Made by a program: the position numbers and the translations under genes. Shown in pieces: positions 39,232-49,052 of a stretch of 64,000 nucleotides of DNA. The stretch covers positions 186,001 through 250,000 of the forward strand of contig NZ_JACBJG010000001.1 of assembly GCF_015910535.1 (NCBI RefSeq), given 5' to 3'. Origin of the DNA: Saccharomonospora sp. NB11 (GTDB taxonomy: Bacteria; Actinomycetota; Actinomycetes; Mycobacteriales; Pseudonocardiaceae). The stretch's first letter is position 1. Each line of letters opens with the position of its first letter. Below the pieces are notes generated by a model. It had not been told where the DNA came from. It did no database searches and saw only the letters and a program-made list of their open reading frames with translations.

Positions 39232-41028
39232 GTGGACGACGCGGCCGGTGAGCGTCACCCGGCCTTGGGGGACATGTCCGATGCGTGGGTACTGGGCCGG
39301 GCCCGTGAGCTGATTGCCGCTGTGCAACGCACGGACCCCGCCGAACAACGTCGCGTCACTGCCCTCCTCGACGAACTCCTCGAAGAGACCCGGCGTCGCG
39401 GCGAACCCATGCTCGTCGCCCAGTTGCTCCGCGCCTCGGGCCTCGCCCGGCTCGTCACGCGCGGCGCCGCCACCGAGGCGGAACCACTGCTCGACGAGAT
39501 GCTCACGCACACCAGGCGACACGGTCTGGCCCTGCTGCGAGCGGACGCGCACGCCCTGCGCGGCCGATTGCTGATGCTCAACGAGCAGGACGACGCCGCG
39601 CTCACCGAGATCGCCCGCGCGTTGGCGCTGCTCGACGACGTTCCGGCGCCGGAAGTCCACTTCGGTCGGCGAGCGTGGGACCGGATGCTGTCGTCGGCGC
39701 TCAACGACTGCTGGATCGTGCTGAACCAGCTCGGCGTCTACGAGGCAGCGGAGGAGGTCATCTCCCGAGCCCACCAGGCGATCCGGGACAGCGCGGGGCC
39801 GCACGAGATCACCCTCCAGTTGATGAACCGCGTGAAGATGCTGCTCGGCTGGGGCCTGCGGCTGGAACGCGTGGGGCGGACGGAGGAAGCCGGCGAGAAG
39901 TTCCGGACGGCGGCGTCGATCGCCATCGCCGTCGAGGCGCCCTTCACCGAGTCGCTGTTCCCCCGACGACCGGACGTCCCCGCCGTCGACCAGGTCGGCA
40001 TGCTCGCGGCGTCGCTCGCGTTGGCAGCCCCCGCGGCAGCACACATCGACCGGCTGCGACGACTCGCGCGCGAGCAGGGCTATCCGCACGAGAAGTCGCT
40101 GGTGACGATCGCCCTCGCCCGCTGTCTCGCGGCGGACGGCCGTACCGACGAGGCGATCGGGACGCTGCTGGAGGCTCGCCGGACGGCTGCCGAGGACGCC
40201 TCCCAGCCTTCGATGCGGCTGAACCTGCTGCGCGAGCTGACAGTGCTCAGCGGCGGTCTCGGTGACACCGACGCCGGCGGCAAGACCGATGCCGAGTCGG
40301 GCGAGACGTCGGCACCGTCGCTGCTCGCCGAGTACGCCGCGGAACTCGAAGCCGAGCTGTGGTCACTGCGCGAGTCGCAGATCGCCACGTTGAACACGCG
40401 CCGGGAACACGAACGCCTGTCGGCGGAGCACGGCGCGATCACCCAGCAGGCCATGCAGGACCCGCTGACCGGCCTGCCCAACCGCAGGGCACTCGACGAG
40501 CGCCTGCGCACGCTCGCCACGTCCACGGAGTCCGATCCGCTGTCCGTGGCGTTGGTCGACCTCGACGGGTTCAAGGACGTCAACGACCAGCACTCGCACG
40601 CCGAGGGCGACGCGGTGTTGCGGGTGGTCGCCAGCACGCTGCGCGACGCGCTCCGCGGAGACGACATCGTGGCGCGATACGGCGGCGACGAGTTCATCGT
40701 CCTGCTGCCGGGCGCAGCGAAGCCCGCCGCCACCCAGGCGCTGACGCGCGCGGTGAAGGCGGTCGCGTCCCTGCCCCGGCATCTCTCCCACGGAGTGACG
40801 CTGTCGGTTGGGCTCGTGTGCCTGCGGGCGCAGGAGAGCGCGGAGGAGGTCCTCTCGCGCGCCGACGCCGCGATGTACCAGGCGAAGCGTCGTGGCGGCA
40901 ATCAGATCGCGTCCGGGCTCGCCGGTGACGACGGCGTGCGACAGCCCAGACCGGAGCCCGTCGGGGAACGTGGCGCCACCCACTCCCAGGGGACCGACCC
41001 CACGGCGGAGGCCGGGGCACACCCGTAG
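39232..41028 (+). CDS. TPR-GGDEF diguanylate cyclase
   Basis: The product is 598 aa. Residues 1-360 are helical repeats of the TPR type, a coiled coil lies at about 375-415, and a GGDEF domain runs 415-570. The active site is GGDEF (484-488) preceded by [16 protein letters not shown], so cyclic-di-GMP synthesis is plausible. No RxxD inhibitory site is evident at the usual place. There are no membrane segments, so the sensor input is cytosolic. The start is uncertain: GTG 39232 or ATG 39274. Confidence 0.87.
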   Translation: MDDAAGERHPALGDMSDAWVLGRARELIAAVQRTDPAEQRRVTALLDELLEETRRRGEPMLVAQLLRASGLARLVTRGAATEAEPLLDEMLTHTRRHGLALLRADAHALRGRLLMLNEQDDAALTEIARALALLDDVPAPEVHFGRRAWDRMLSSALNDCWIVLNQLGVYEAAEEVISRAHQAIRDSAGPHEITLQLMNRVKMLLGWGLRLERVGRTEEAGEKFRTAASIAIAVEAPFTESLFPRRPDVPAVDQVGMLAASLALAAPAAAHIDRLRRLAREQGYPHEKSLVTIALARCLAADGRTDEAIGTLLEARRTAAEDASQPSMRLNLLRELTVLSGGLGDTDAGGKTDAESGETSAPSLLAEYAAELEAELWSLRESQIATLNTRREHERLSAEHGAITQQAMQDPLTGLPNRRALDERLRTLATSTESDPLSVALVDLDGFKDVNDQHSHAEGDAVLRVVASTLRDALRGDDIVARYGGDEFIVLLPGAAKPAATQALTRAVKAVASLPRHLSHGVTLSVGLVCLRAQESAEEVLSRADAAMYQAKRRGGNQIASGLAGDDGVRQPRPEPVGERGATHSQGTDPTAEAGAHP

Positions 41029-41071
41029 GATCGTGGGCCGTCGGACATCCCTTCGCACTCCGAGGAGCACC

Positions 41072-42544
41072 GTGACCGGCCCGCTGAGCACCGTCATTCT
41101 CGCCGCGGGTGAGGGCACCCGCATGAGATCCAGTCTCCCGAAGGTCCTGCACCCGATCGCGGGGCGTCCGCTGATCGAACACGCGGTCCGGGCCGCCGCG
41201 GGCCTCGAACCCGACGAGCTCGTCGTGGTCGTGGGGCACGGCCGCGAGGCCGTCGGCGAACACCTCCGACACCTGGACACCGTGCTGGGACGGTCCGTCA
41301 CCACCGCGGTGCAGGAGAGTCAGAAGGGCACCGGGCACGCCGTGTCGTGCGCGCTCGACGCGGTGTCGGCCGCCGCGGCGGGCACGGTGCTGGTGACCTA
41401 CGGCGACGTTCCGCTGCTGGACACCGAGACGTTGTCGGGGCTGCTGGCCGAGCACCACGAACGCGGCAACGCCGTCACGGTGCTGACCGCCGTGGTCGAC
41501 GACCCCACCGGTTACGGGCGCATCGTGCGGGACGACGCGGGCGAGGTCACCGGCATCGTCGAGCACAAGGACGCCGACGCCGACCAGCGCGCCATCACCG
41601 AGATCAACTCCGGGGTCTACGCGTTCGACGGGGCCGTGCTCGCCGACGCCCTGACCCGCCTGTCGACCGACAACGCCCAGGGCGAGCTGTACCTCACCGA
41701 CGTGCTCGGCATCGCGCGCGCCGACGGGCGCCGCGTGGGCGCGGTGGTCGTGTCCGACCCGTGGCTCACCGAGGGCGTCAACGACCGGGTGCAGCTCTCG
41801 GCGCTGGCGGCGGAGTTGAACCGGCGGCTGGTCGAGCGCTGGCAGCGCACCGGCGTCACGGTGATCGACCCGGCCACCACGTGGCTCGACGCGGACGTCC
41901 AGCTCGCGCGCGACGTCGTGCTGCGACCCAACGTGCAGCTCCACGGCCGCACCACGGTCGGCGAGGGCGCGGAGATCGGCCCCGACACCACGCTCACCGA
42001 CGTCAACGTGGGTGCCGGTGCCACGGTCGTGCGCACGCACGGCAACGAGGCGGTCGTCGGGGCCGGCGCCCAGGTGGGGCCGTTCGCCTACCTCCGCCCC
42101 GGGACCAAGCTCGGCGACGAGGGCAAGATCGGGACGTTCGTCGAGACGAAGAAGGCCGACATCGGCCGCGGCACCAAGGTGCCGCATCTCACCTACGTCG
42201 GTGACGCGACCATCGGCGAGTACAGCAACATCGGCGCGTCCAGTGTGTTCGTCAACTACGACGGCGTGCAGAAGCACCACACCGTGGTCGGCTCGTACGT
42301 GCGCACGGGCTCGGACACCATGTTCATCGCGCCGGTCACCGTGGGGGACGGCGCCTACAGTGGAGCTGGAACGGTGATCCGCCGCAACGTTCCACCCGGG
42401 GCACTTGCCGTGTCCGGGGCACCGCAACGCAACATCGAAGGCTGGGTGGTCAGGCGCAGGCCGGGCACACCCGCGGCGGAGGCAGCGGAGAAGGCGCTCG
42501 CCGCACAGCAGGAAACCGAAACCGACGGGGAGTCGCCAGAATGA
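41072..42544 (+). CDS. glmU: Bifunctional UDP-GlcNAc pyrophosphorylase / GlcN-1-P acetyltransferase
   Basis: The product is 490 aa. The N-terminal uridyltransferase domain starts [20 protein letters not shown]. The C-terminal left-handed beta helix (about 260-460) has hexapeptide repeats and acetyltransferase residues in [15 protein letters not shown]. It makes UDP-GlcNAc for peptidoglycan. The GTG start at 41072 follows GAGGAG, and the stop overlaps prs by 4 bases. Confidence 0.97.
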   Translation: MTGPLSTVILAAGEGTRMRSSLPKVLHPIAGRPLIEHAVRAAAGLEPDELVVVVGHGREAVGEHLRHLDTVLGRSVTTAVQESQKGTGHAVSCALDAVSAAAAGTVLVTYGDVPLLDTETLSGLLAEHHERGNAVTVLTAVVDDPTGYGRIVRDDAGEVTGIVEHKDADADQRAITEINSGVYAFDGAVLADALTRLSTDNAQGELYLTDVLGIARADGRRVGAVVVSDPWLTEGVNDRVQLSALAAELNRRLVERWQRTGVTVIDPATTWLDADVQLARDVVLRPNVQLHGRTTVGEGAEIGPDTTLTDVNVGAGATVVRTHGNEAVVGAGAQVGPFAYLRPGTKLGDEGKIGTFVETKKADIGRGTKVPHLTYVGDATIGEYSNIGASSVFVNYDGVQKHHTVVGSYVRTGSDTMFIAPVTVGDGAYSGAGTVIRRNVPPGALAVSGAPQRNIEGWVVRRRPGTPAAEAAEKALAAQQETETDGESPE

Positions 42545-43521
42545 GCCCGAAATCCGGCACGCCGAAGAAGAACCTCATGCTCTTCGCCGGCCGTTCGCAC
42601 GTCGAACTCGCCGAAGAGGTGGCCAAGCACCTCAACGTGACGATCACCCCGCAGACTCTGCACAGTTTCGCCAACGGTGAGATCTACGTCCGCTTCGAGG
42701 AGTCCGTCCGGGGCACCGACGCCTTCGTCCTCCAGAGCTTCTCTCCTCCGATCAACGAGTGGATCATGGAGCAGCTCATCATGGTGGACGCGCTCAAGCG
42801 CGGCAGCGCCAAGCGGATCACCGCGATCGTGCCGTTCTACCCGTACTCGCGGCAGGACAAGAAGCACAAGGGCCGGGAGCCGATCTCGGCGCGGCTCGTG
42901 GCCGACCTGTTCAAGACGGCGGGTGCCGACCGCATCCTGACCGTGGACCTGCACACGGCGCAGATCCAGGGCTTCTTCGACGGCCCGGTGGACCACCTGC
43001 ACGGACAGAACGTCCTCGCCCAGTACATCAGCGAGCACTACGGCGACCAGGACATCGCCGTCGTGTCGCCGGACTCGGGTCGGGTGCGGCTGGCCGAGAA
43101 GTGGGCGCAGCAGCTCGGCGACCGGCCGATCGCCTTCATCCACAAGACCCGTGACCCCGACAAGCCCAACCAGGCCGTGGCCAACCGGGTCGTCGGTGAC
43201 GTCAAGGGCAAGTTGTGCGTCCTGATCGACGACATGATCGACACCGGTGGCACGATCACGAAGGCCGCCGACGCGCTGGTGGCGGAGGGTGCCGCCGACG
43301 TGGTGATCGCCTCGACGCACGGCATCCTGTCCGACCCGGCCACCGAGCGGCTCGCCAAGGCGCCGGTGAAGGAGGTCGTCGTCACCAACACGCTGCCGAT
43401 CCCCGAGGAGAAGCGCTTCCCCACGCTCACGGTCCTCTCGATCGCGCCGCTGCTCGCGCGCGCGATCCAGGAGGTCTTCGAGGACGGCTCGGTGACGAGC
43501 CTCTTCGACGGCAGCGCCTGA
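42541..43521 (+). CDS. prs: Ribose-phosphate pyrophosphokinase
   Basis: The product is 326 aa. It contains [16 protein letters not shown], the ATP loop [34 protein letters not shown] and the PRPP-binding motif [13 protein letters not shown]. It makes PRPP for nucleotide, His and Trp synthesis. It is translationally coupled to glmU (ATGA) and is followed by a strong terminator. Confidence 0.97.
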   Translation: MSPKSGTPKKNLMLFAGRSHVELAEEVAKHLNVTITPQTLHSFANGEIYVRFEESVRGTDAFVLQSFSPPINEWIMEQLIMVDALKRGSAKRITAIVPFYPYSRQDKKHKGREPISARLVADLFKTAGADRILTVDLHTAQIQGFFDGPVDHLHGQNVLAQYISEHYGDQDIAVVSPDSGRVRLAEKWAQQLGDRPIAFIHKTRDPDKPNQAVANRVVGDVKGKLCVLIDDMIDTGGTITKAADALVAEGAADVVIASTHGILSDPATERLAKAPVKEVVVTNTLPIPEEKRFPTLTVLSIAPLLARAIQEVFEDGSVTSLFDGSA

Positions 43522-43539
43522 GCCGCCGACACCGACTTT

Positions 43540-43577
43540 CCGAAGGCCATCGTCCCCGCCGGGGCGGTGGCCTTCGG
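43540..43577 (+). terminator. Terminator of glmU-prs
   Basis: CCGAAGGCCA (43540-43549) pairs perfectly with TGGCCTTCGG (43568-43577). The intervening sequence CCCCGCCGGGG adds an inner hairpin. A short T-rich stretch follows (GTCTGTCCGTTTC). Confidence 0.8.
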
Positions 43578-43611
43578 TCTGTCCGTTTCACAAACAGTGA
43601 CCGACGGGTGC

Positions 43612-43642
43612 TGTCAAGAGGAAAATCCGGTTGGCCTAGACT
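43612..43642 (+). promoter_or_regulatory. Possible promoter of rplY-pth
   Basis: TGTCAA (43612-43617) and TAGACT (43637-43642) are spaced 19 bp apart, just after the prs terminator. They would leave a leader of about 150 nt before rplY. The -10 element is good, but the spacing is long. Confidence 0.35.
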
Positions 43643-43800
43643 GAAGCGGTTGTCTCGGCGAGGTGGGTGCCGCGAATGATCGCCGGCGCCCGACGTGATC
43701 GACGCGGCGGCTTGAGAGCCCTCGTGCGCGCACGTCGTGGACTCGCCGCCGGACAGCCACAAGCAACGTCTCGATTCCACCGCAAGAGGAGTGCATCCCC

Positions 43801-44424
43801 GTGTCCGAGGTACGTCTGACCGTCGAGCCACGCACCGAGTTCGGCAAGGGCGCCGCGCGCCGCACGCGTCGCGCCGGCAAGATCCCCGCGGTGCTCTACG
43901 GCCACGGCGTGGACCCGCAGCACCTGTCGCTGCCCGCTCTGGAGTTCGCGCGCGTCATCCGCGAGAACGGGCAGAACGCGGTCATCACCCTGGACGTCGC
44001 GGGCTCCGACGGCACCCAGCTCGCGCTCACCAAGGCCGTGACCGTTCACCCGCTCAAGAACTACATCGAGCACGTCGACCTGCTGGCCGTCAAGCGCGGT
44101 GAGAAGGTCGTCGTCGACGTCCCCGTCGTCGTGACCGGCCAGGCCGGCCCGGGCACCCTGACCACGCAGGAGCTGGACACCATCCAGGTCGAGGCCGAGA
44201 CCACGAAGCTGCCCGAGCAGCTGGAGGTGTCGGTCGACGGTGCTGCCGCGGGTGCGCAGATCACCGCCGCCGACGTGTCGCTGCCGGAGGGCGTGACCCT
44301 GGTGACCGCTCCCGAGACGCTGCTTGTGGCCGTGTCCGAGTCGCCGAGCGAGGCCGCCATGGAGGCGTCGGTGGACGCCGAGGGCGCCGGTGTGGTCGAG
44401 GACAAGCCCGAAGCCACCGAGTGA
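43801..44424 (+). CDS. rplY: 50S ribosomal protein L25 / general stress protein Ctc
   Basis: The product is 207 aa, the long two-domain TL5/Ctc form. The 5S rRNA-binding domain contains RTEFGKGAARRTRRAGKIPAVLYG, and the C-terminal beta domain runs from about 95, with an acidic tail ending VVEDKPEATE. GTG 43801 has AAGAGGAG upstream. In Bacillus ctc is a SigB-regulated gene; here a link to the stressosome is only suggested. Confidence 0.95.
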   Translation: MSEVRLTVEPRTEFGKGAARRTRRAGKIPAVLYGHGVDPQHLSLPALEFARVIRENGQNAVITLDVAGSDGTQLALTKAVTVHPLKNYIEHVDLLAVKRGEKVVVDVPVVVTGQAGPGTLTTQELDTIQVEAETTKLPEQLEVSVDGAAAGAQITAADVSLPEGVTLVTAPETLLVAVSESPSEAAMEASVDAEGAGVVEDKPEATE

Positions 44425-44440
44425 GTTCTCCCGCGAGGAC

Positions 44441-45040
44441 ATGACCGTGACTCACGATCTGCCGGGGACCGGCGAGCAGGTGTTGCTCGCCGGTCTCGGC
44501 AATCCCGGACCACGTTACGAGGGCAACCGACACAACATCGGTTTCCTCGTCCTCGACGAGCTCGCCGACCGGATCGGCGGCCGCTTCAAGGCCCACAAGG
44601 GCGGCGCCGAGGTGTGCGAGGGCCGCCTCGCGGGTCGTCGGGTCGTCCTCGCCAAGCCCCGTTCGTTCATGAATCTCTCCGGCGGGCCGGTCGTCAACAC
44701 CGCTCGCTTCTACAAGATCGGTCCCGAGGGTGTCGTCGTGATCCACGACGAACTGGACCTCCCCTACGGCACCGTCCGACTCAAGTACGGTGGCGGCGCA
44801 GGTGGCCACAATGGACTGCGCTCGATCACCAAGTCCCTGGGGACCCAGGACTACTACCGGGTTCGGTTCGGCATCGACCGTCCGCCCGGGCGCATGGACC
44901 CTGCCGACTACGTCCTCAAGGACTTCTCCACCACGGAACGTCGCGACCTCGCACTGAACATCGCCCTGTGCGCCGACGCGGTGGAGACGTTGCTCGGCAA
45001 GGGCCTCACAGCAGCTCAGAACGAGTTCCACAGCCGCTGA
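44441..45040 (+). CDS. pth: Peptidyl-tRNA hydrolase
   Basis: The product is 199 aa. It shows AGLGNPGPRYEGNRHNIGFLVLDEL with the catalytic His in RHNIGF, LAKPRSFMNLSGGPV, the catalytic Asp in VIHDELDLP and GGGAGGHNGLRSI. It recycles peptidyl-tRNAs released by stalled ribosomes. It starts 16 bases after rplY and is co-transcribed with it. Confidence 0.96.
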   Translation: MTVTHDLPGTGEQVLLAGLGNPGPRYEGNRHNIGFLVLDELADRIGGRFKAHKGGAEVCEGRLAGRRVVLAKPRSFMNLSGGPVVNTARFYKIGPEGVVVIHDELDLPYGTVRLKYGGGAGGHNGLRSITKSLGTQDYYRVRFGIDRPPGRMDPADYVLKDFSTTERRDLALNIALCADAVETLLGKGLTAAQNEFHSR

Positions 45041-45198
45041 GCGCCGTCCACACCGGACCTTCCAAGAACGACACTTCTCGTCCCCCGACCGGGTGCTCCG
45101 CACCACCCTGCCGGGTCATCCTCTTCTCGGTCACGTTTCCGGGCCTACTCATCGTGGCTAGGCCGTTGCGCACAGCGACGACGTCCGAGAGAGGTCCC

Positions 45199-45495
45199 AT
45201 GTCGTTCACCGCAGAAGACATCAGCGACATCGAGTTCGACAACGCACCGTTCGGCCGCCGCGGCTATTCCAAGTCCGAGGTCGACGCCTTCGTCACGCGG
45301 ATCGCCGACACGTTGGCCGGTCGTGACGACCTCACCGCTCCCGAGATCCACCACGTCCGATTCGGACGGCCGTTGCTCGGTCGACGCGGTTACGACGAAC
45401 AGCAGGTCGACGAGTTCCTCGACGCCATGGAGGAGCTGTTCGCGTCGCGCTCGGGACTCGGCAGGGCCACGGCCGTGGAGGTGCACGAGGCCTGA
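45199..45495 (+). CDS. Small DivIVA-motif protein 1
   Basis: The product is 98 aa. It contains two copies of a DivIVA lipid-binding-type motif: FGRRGYSKSEVDAFVTRIADTL and LGRRGYDEQQVDEFLDAMEELF, spaced about 38 residues apart. There is no long coiled coil after them, unlike true DivIVA. ATG 45199 follows GAGAGG. Its stop overlaps the start of a second similar gene, so the two are made together. Confidence 0.75.
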   Translation: MSFTAEDISDIEFDNAPFGRRGYSKSEVDAFVTRIADTLAGRDDLTAPEIHHVRFGRPLLGRRGYDEQQVDEFLDAMEELFASRSGLGRATAVEVHEA

Positions 45496-45839
45496 TGGAG
45501 ATCACCGCCGACGACGTCGACCGTGCCTGGTTCCCGCCCGCGCCGTGGGGCACCCGCGGCTACAACCGGATGCAGGTCGACGCCTTTCTCGACCGAGTCG
45601 CGGCCACATTGGAAGGGCGCGACTCGGTGACCGCCGCCGACGTGCACAAGGTGGCGTTCACCCTGTGCCCGCCCGCGCGCCGGACGTCCGGCTACGACCC
45701 CGCCGCGGTGGACACGTTCCTACGGCTGGTGGAGTCGACGCTCGGAGCCAGGGAGTCGACGAGGACCGCCAAGCCGTACCTGGCTCCGGCGCTCGACCAC
45801 AGCAACGCCCGCGCGCCACTGTGGCGCAAGCTGGTCTGA
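45495..45839 (+). CDS. Small DivIVA-motif protein 2
   Basis: The product is 114 aa. It also has two motif copies: WGTRGYNRMQVDAFLDRVAATL and RRTSGYDPAAVDTFLRLVESTL. ATG 45495 shares its A with the preceding TGA. Together the pair carries four tandem motifs, which suggests gene duplication from a two-motif ancestor. The role is probably membrane-curvature or pole-associated, by analogy with DivIVA. The C-terminus ends APLWRKLV. Confidence 0.75.
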   Translation: MEITADDVDRAWFPPAPWGTRGYNRMQVDAFLDRVAATLEGRDSVTAADVHKVAFTLCPPARRTSGYDPAAVDTFLRLVESTLGARESTRTAKPYLAPALDHSNARAPLWRKLV

Positions 45840-45843
45840 CGCC

Positions 45844-47526
45844 TCAGGCCCGCGCGTCGATCAGGTCGCGGTACTGCGTCGCCGTGGCGGCGCGCTTGAC
45901 CTTCCCCGACGGAGTCTTGGGCAGGCTGCCCTTCGGCAGGACCACGACCGCGTAGGGGCGAGCGTCCACCGCGTCCCGCACGCGCGCCGCCACCTGCTTG
46001 GCCAGCGCGTGCTCGGCGTCGGCGTCACCGGCCACGGCGGATTCGAGGACGACCGCGAACCGCTCCCGTCGTGTGCCCGCGTCGATGCGCACCGCCACGG
46101 CGTTGCCCGCACGGACACCGTCGACGGAGCCCGCGGCACGTTCGATGTCGGTGGGGTACACGTTGCGTCCGCCGAGGATGATGACGTCCTTCTTGCGGCC
46201 GCAGATCACGATCTGCCCGTCGGTGAGGTAGCCGATGTCCCCGGTGGGGAACCAGCCGTCGGCGTCGCGTGTGTCGAGCGGTCCGTCCACCGTCAGGTAT
46301 CCGGGCGACACGGCCTCGCCACGGAGCTGGATCTCCCCCACCTCGCGCTCGCCGCGCACCGTGCCGTCCTCGCCGACGATCCGCGCCTCCAGGCCGTCCA
46401 ACGGGCGACCGAGAACGGCGAACTGCCGCACCTCGTCGGTGCCGCGTCGGGGGTCGCCCTCCGGCACCGCCACCGCGCGATCGTGGTTCTCCAACGCCTC
46501 GGCCTCGACGACGTCGGAGGTCAGGCCGGTGAAAAGCGGCGCGAACGACACGGCGAGCGTGGCCTCGGCCAGGCCGTACGCCGGGAACACGCACTCGGAC
46601 GGCATGCCGAAGCGCTTGCCCGCGTCCGTGAACGTGCGGACGGCGGTGGGGTCGATCGGTTCGGCGCCGTTCAGGGCGATCCGCAGGGTCGACAGGTCGT
46701 AGGCGTCGTCGTCCTCCACCTTCGCGAGTCTGCGGCCGACGATCGCGTAGGCGAAGTTCGGTGCGGCCGTGGTGGTGCCGCGGTACTTGCTGATCAACTG
46801 CGGCCAGACGAGCGGACCGGTGAGGAAGTCCACCGGCGTGATCTTGACGAGTTCGACGCCGAAGGTCATCGGCACGGTCAGGAAGCCGACCATGCCCATG
46901 TCGTGGAACAGCGGAAGCCACGACACCATCACGTCGGTGGCGAAGTCGAACTCGGCTCGTTCAACCATGGCGGTGACGTTCGAGTACAGGTTGCCGTGCG
47001 TGATCTTCACGGCCTTCGGGGCGGCGGTCGACCCGCTGGTGAGCTGCATCAGCGCCAGCGCGCCCTCCCCCGTCGGCACGGGTTCGGCCAGCGGTTCGGC
47101 GTCGAGCAGTCCGCTGATCGAGCGGTAGGCGATGCCGTGCTCGTCCAGCACTGGGGCGAGCCCGTCGAACGGTTCTCCCAGGGCGACGAGCGACGACCCG
47201 ATCATGCGCAGCACCCGGACGGTGTCCTCGGCCCACGTCGTGAGGTCGGTGCGCGCGGTGGGCTGGTGGAGCATCGTCACGCTGCCACCCGCCAGCCACA
47301 CACCCTGGACGGTGGGGGCGATGAGTTCGGGAGCTCCGGCGAGCACCGCGACCGCTCCACCGGGTTCGAGACCCGCCTCGACGAGCCCTCCGGCCACCCG
47401 ACGAGCCCGCTCGTGCACCTCGAACCACGTTCTCCGCACGGGTTCCCGGGGCTCTCCGGTGACCATTCCGCGCTCTCGGCCACCCGCGTGCGCGGTGGCG
47501 ACCATGGTGTCCACGAACCGACTCAT
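45844..47526 (-). CDS. Fatty acyl-AMP ligase (FadD32/Pks16-like)
   Basis: The product is 560 aa of the ANL superfamily. The P-loop is LTSGSTAAPKAVKITHGNL, followed by SWLPLFHDMGMVGFL, YGLAEATLAVSF, the A8-type GWFPTGDIGYL, and the Lys region GSLPKTPSGKVKR. HDMGMVG and the overall pattern are typical of FAALs, which make acyl-adenylates and not acyl-CoA. There is no PKS gene beside it. M. tuberculosis Pks16 (Rv1013) sits at the matching position between pth and ispE. The GTG at 47535 is an alternative start. Confidence 0.85.
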   Translation of the reverse strand: MSRFVDTMVATAHAGGRERGMVTGEPREPVRRTWFEVHERARRVAGGLVEAGLEPGGAVAVLAGAPELIAPTVQGVWLAGGSVTMLHQPTARTDLTTWAEDTVRVLRMIGSSLVALGEPFDGLAPVLDEHGIAYRSISGLLDAEPLAEPVPTGEGALALMQLTSGSTAAPKAVKITHGNLYSNVTAMVERAEFDFATDVMVSWLPLFHDMGMVGFLTVPMTFGVELVKITPVDFLTGPLVWPQLISKYRGTTTAAPNFAYAIVGRRLAKVEDDDAYDLSTLRIALNGAEPIDPTAVRTFTDAGKRFGMPSECVFPAYGLAEATLAVSFAPLFTGLTSDVVEAEALENHDRAVAVPEGDPRRGTDEVRQFAVLGRPLDGLEARIVGEDGTVRGEREVGEIQLRGEAVSPGYLTVDGPLDTRDADGWFPTGDIGYLTDGQIVICGRKKDVIILGGRNVYPTDIERAAGSVDGVRAGNAVAVRIDAGTRRERFAVVLESAVAGDADAEHALAKQVAARVRDAVDARPYAVVVLPKGSLPKTPSGKVKRAATATQYRDLIDARA

Positions 47527-47571
47527 GAGTAGCACTTTATCGGTGACCGATCCGGCCCTCCGCCTTCGGCG

Positions 47572-47961
47572 TCACCCACCGTCGTACTCGGCGATGACCT
47601 CGTCGAGGATGCGCACGGTCTCCTGCTGTTGCCGGATCTCGCGGGTCAGCCGATCCCGGTGTCGCCGGAGTTCGCCGATGAGGAAGTCCGTGCGCTGCGA
47701 CTCGTCGAGCATGCACGGCAGAAGCGGTTCGATCGTCGCGCTGGTCAGCCCCGCGGCGAACAGATACTGGATCAACACGATCCGTTCGACGCACTCGGGC
47801 ACGAAACGACGGTGCCCCGACGGCAAGCGGTGGGAGACCACCAGTCCTCGTTCCTCGTAGTACCGGATCGACCGGGTACTGACGCCCGTGGCCTGCGCCA
47901 GCTGTCCGATGGTGAGCAACTCGTCGGACTTGAACTTGACATCGGTGTCAACTCTCATCAT
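47572..47961 (-). CDS. MerR-family regulator
   Basis: The product is 129 aa. The winged HTH is LLTIGQLAQATGVSTRSIRYYEERGLV, followed by a dimerisation helix (about 85-125) and no effector domain beyond it. It is divergent from an MFS gene, with 6 bases between the two ATGs. The palindrome TTGACA-TCGG-TGTCAA (47936-47951) falls inside its first codons, so either the operator overlaps coding DNA or the true start is later (TTG 47919). It likely controls the MFS and deacetylase genes. Confidence 0.85.
   Translation of the reverse strand: MMRVDTDVKFKSDELLTIGQLAQATGVSTRSIRYYEERGLVVSHRLPSGHRRFVPECVERIVLIQYLFAAGLTSATIEPLLPCMLDESQRTDFLIGELRRHRDRLTREIRQQQETVRILDEVIAEYDGG
47936..47951. promoter_or_regulatory. 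Palindromic MerR-type operator candidate
   Basis: TTGACATCGGTGTCAA is a perfect 6-4-6 inverted repeat whose left arm is also a consensus -35 hexamer for the MFS gene. It lies 17-32 bp upstream of the MFS ATG. MerR proteins bind dyads placed in or near the promoter spacer, which fits. Confidence 0.5.
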
Positions 47962-47967
47962 CGCCGC

Positions 47968-49014
47968 ATGGTAGTCAGCCCCTCGACTGCGGCGCGGAGC
48001 ACGCGAGGCATCACCGGCATCGCCGCCGCTGCGGGTGGGGCGTTCGGCAGCTTCTATTGCTTCTACGCCGCCGCCCCGGTGTTCCTCGTCGATGCCCAGC
48101 CGTCGCCGGGCGTGCTGGTCTCGGCCGTGCTGTTGGTGGTGGTGCTCGTCCAGCCGGTGGTCGTCCTCGCCGGACGGTGGACGCGCGTCCGCGCCAGGAC
48201 GGTGACCTGGGCGTTGGCGACCATGGCGACCGGCCTGACGGTCCTGGCGACGGTCGACGTTCCGTGGTTCGGCCTCGGCCTCCTGGGGCTCGGCTTCGGC
48301 GTCTTCGTCATCGCGGGCACGGCGTGGGCACGGGACGTGGCCGCCGACGAGGTCGGCCGTGCGCTCGGGATCTACGGCTTCGGCTCGGCCCTCGGCGGCG
48401 CGATCGGTGCGCCGGTGGGGCTGCTGCTCGCCACCCTGGCCGGTCCGTCCGGCGTGGTGATCGGCGGGGTGACGTTCGCCGTGCTGGGACTTCTCGCAGT
48501 CATGGCCGTCCCATGCGACGTGACGACCGGGAACGCACCGTCCTCATCGGCCTCCACCACGGAGTCCCGACCGAGGACGGTCCCGGTCGTCCTCCTCGGC
48601 CACGTCCTGGCCGTGACGCTCTACGCGGCCGTGTTGTCGTCCCTCGGTCCGCTGCTCGGCGACACCTCGGCGACTCTCACGGTCGCGGCGGCGTTCGCGG
48701 TGCAGAGCGCCGTCGCACTCGGACGTCTCGTCGGCGGTGTCCTGTGCGACCGGTGGTCGGTCGCCGGCACCGCCGCACTGTCCGTGGCCGTGCTGGTCGT
48801 CGCCACCATCGGATTCGCCGCGAGTTCCGCAGCGGGCGTGCTCCTGCCGGCCGCGACTCTGATCGGCGCCGCCTCCGGCGCGGTCCAGACCGCAACGCTG
48901 ACGTCCATGATGCGACGAGTCCGGTCGCCGGCCCACACCGATCGGACGAGCGCCGCCTGGAACGTCGCCTTCGACGTCGGCCTCGGGCTCGGGGCCCTGA
49001 CCGCAAGCCTCTGA
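47968..49014 (+). CDS. MFS transporter
   Basis: The product is 348 aa with about 10-12 hydrophobic segments. The loop after TM2 is weakly conserved (AGRWTRVRARTVTWAL), and the mid-protein repeat has GRLVGGVLCDRWSVAG. It is shorter than the usual 400 residues. It is divergent from merR and 38 bp upstream of a polysaccharide deacetylase gene, so it may move the deacetylase's substrate or product. The substrate is unknown. Confidence 0.78.
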   Translation: MVVSPSTAARSTRGITGIAAAAGGAFGSFYCFYAAAPVFLVDAQPSPGVLVSAVLLVVVLVQPVVVLAGRWTRVRARTVTWALATMATGLTVLATVDVPWFGLGLLGLGFGVFVIAGTAWARDVAADEVGRALGIYGFGSALGGAIGAPVGLLLATLAGPSGVVIGGVTFAVLGLLAVMAVPCDVTTGNAPSSSASTTESRPRTVPVVLLGHVLAVTLYAAVLSSLGPLLGDTSATLTVAAAFAVQSAVALGRLVGGVLCDRWSVAGTAALSVAVLVVATIGFAASSAAGVLLPAATLIGAASGAVQTATLTSMMRRVRSPAHTDRTSAAWNVAFDVGLGLGALTASL

Positions 49015-49052
49015 TTTCGCTTCACCGTTCCTTTTCAGAACAGGAGAGATCC

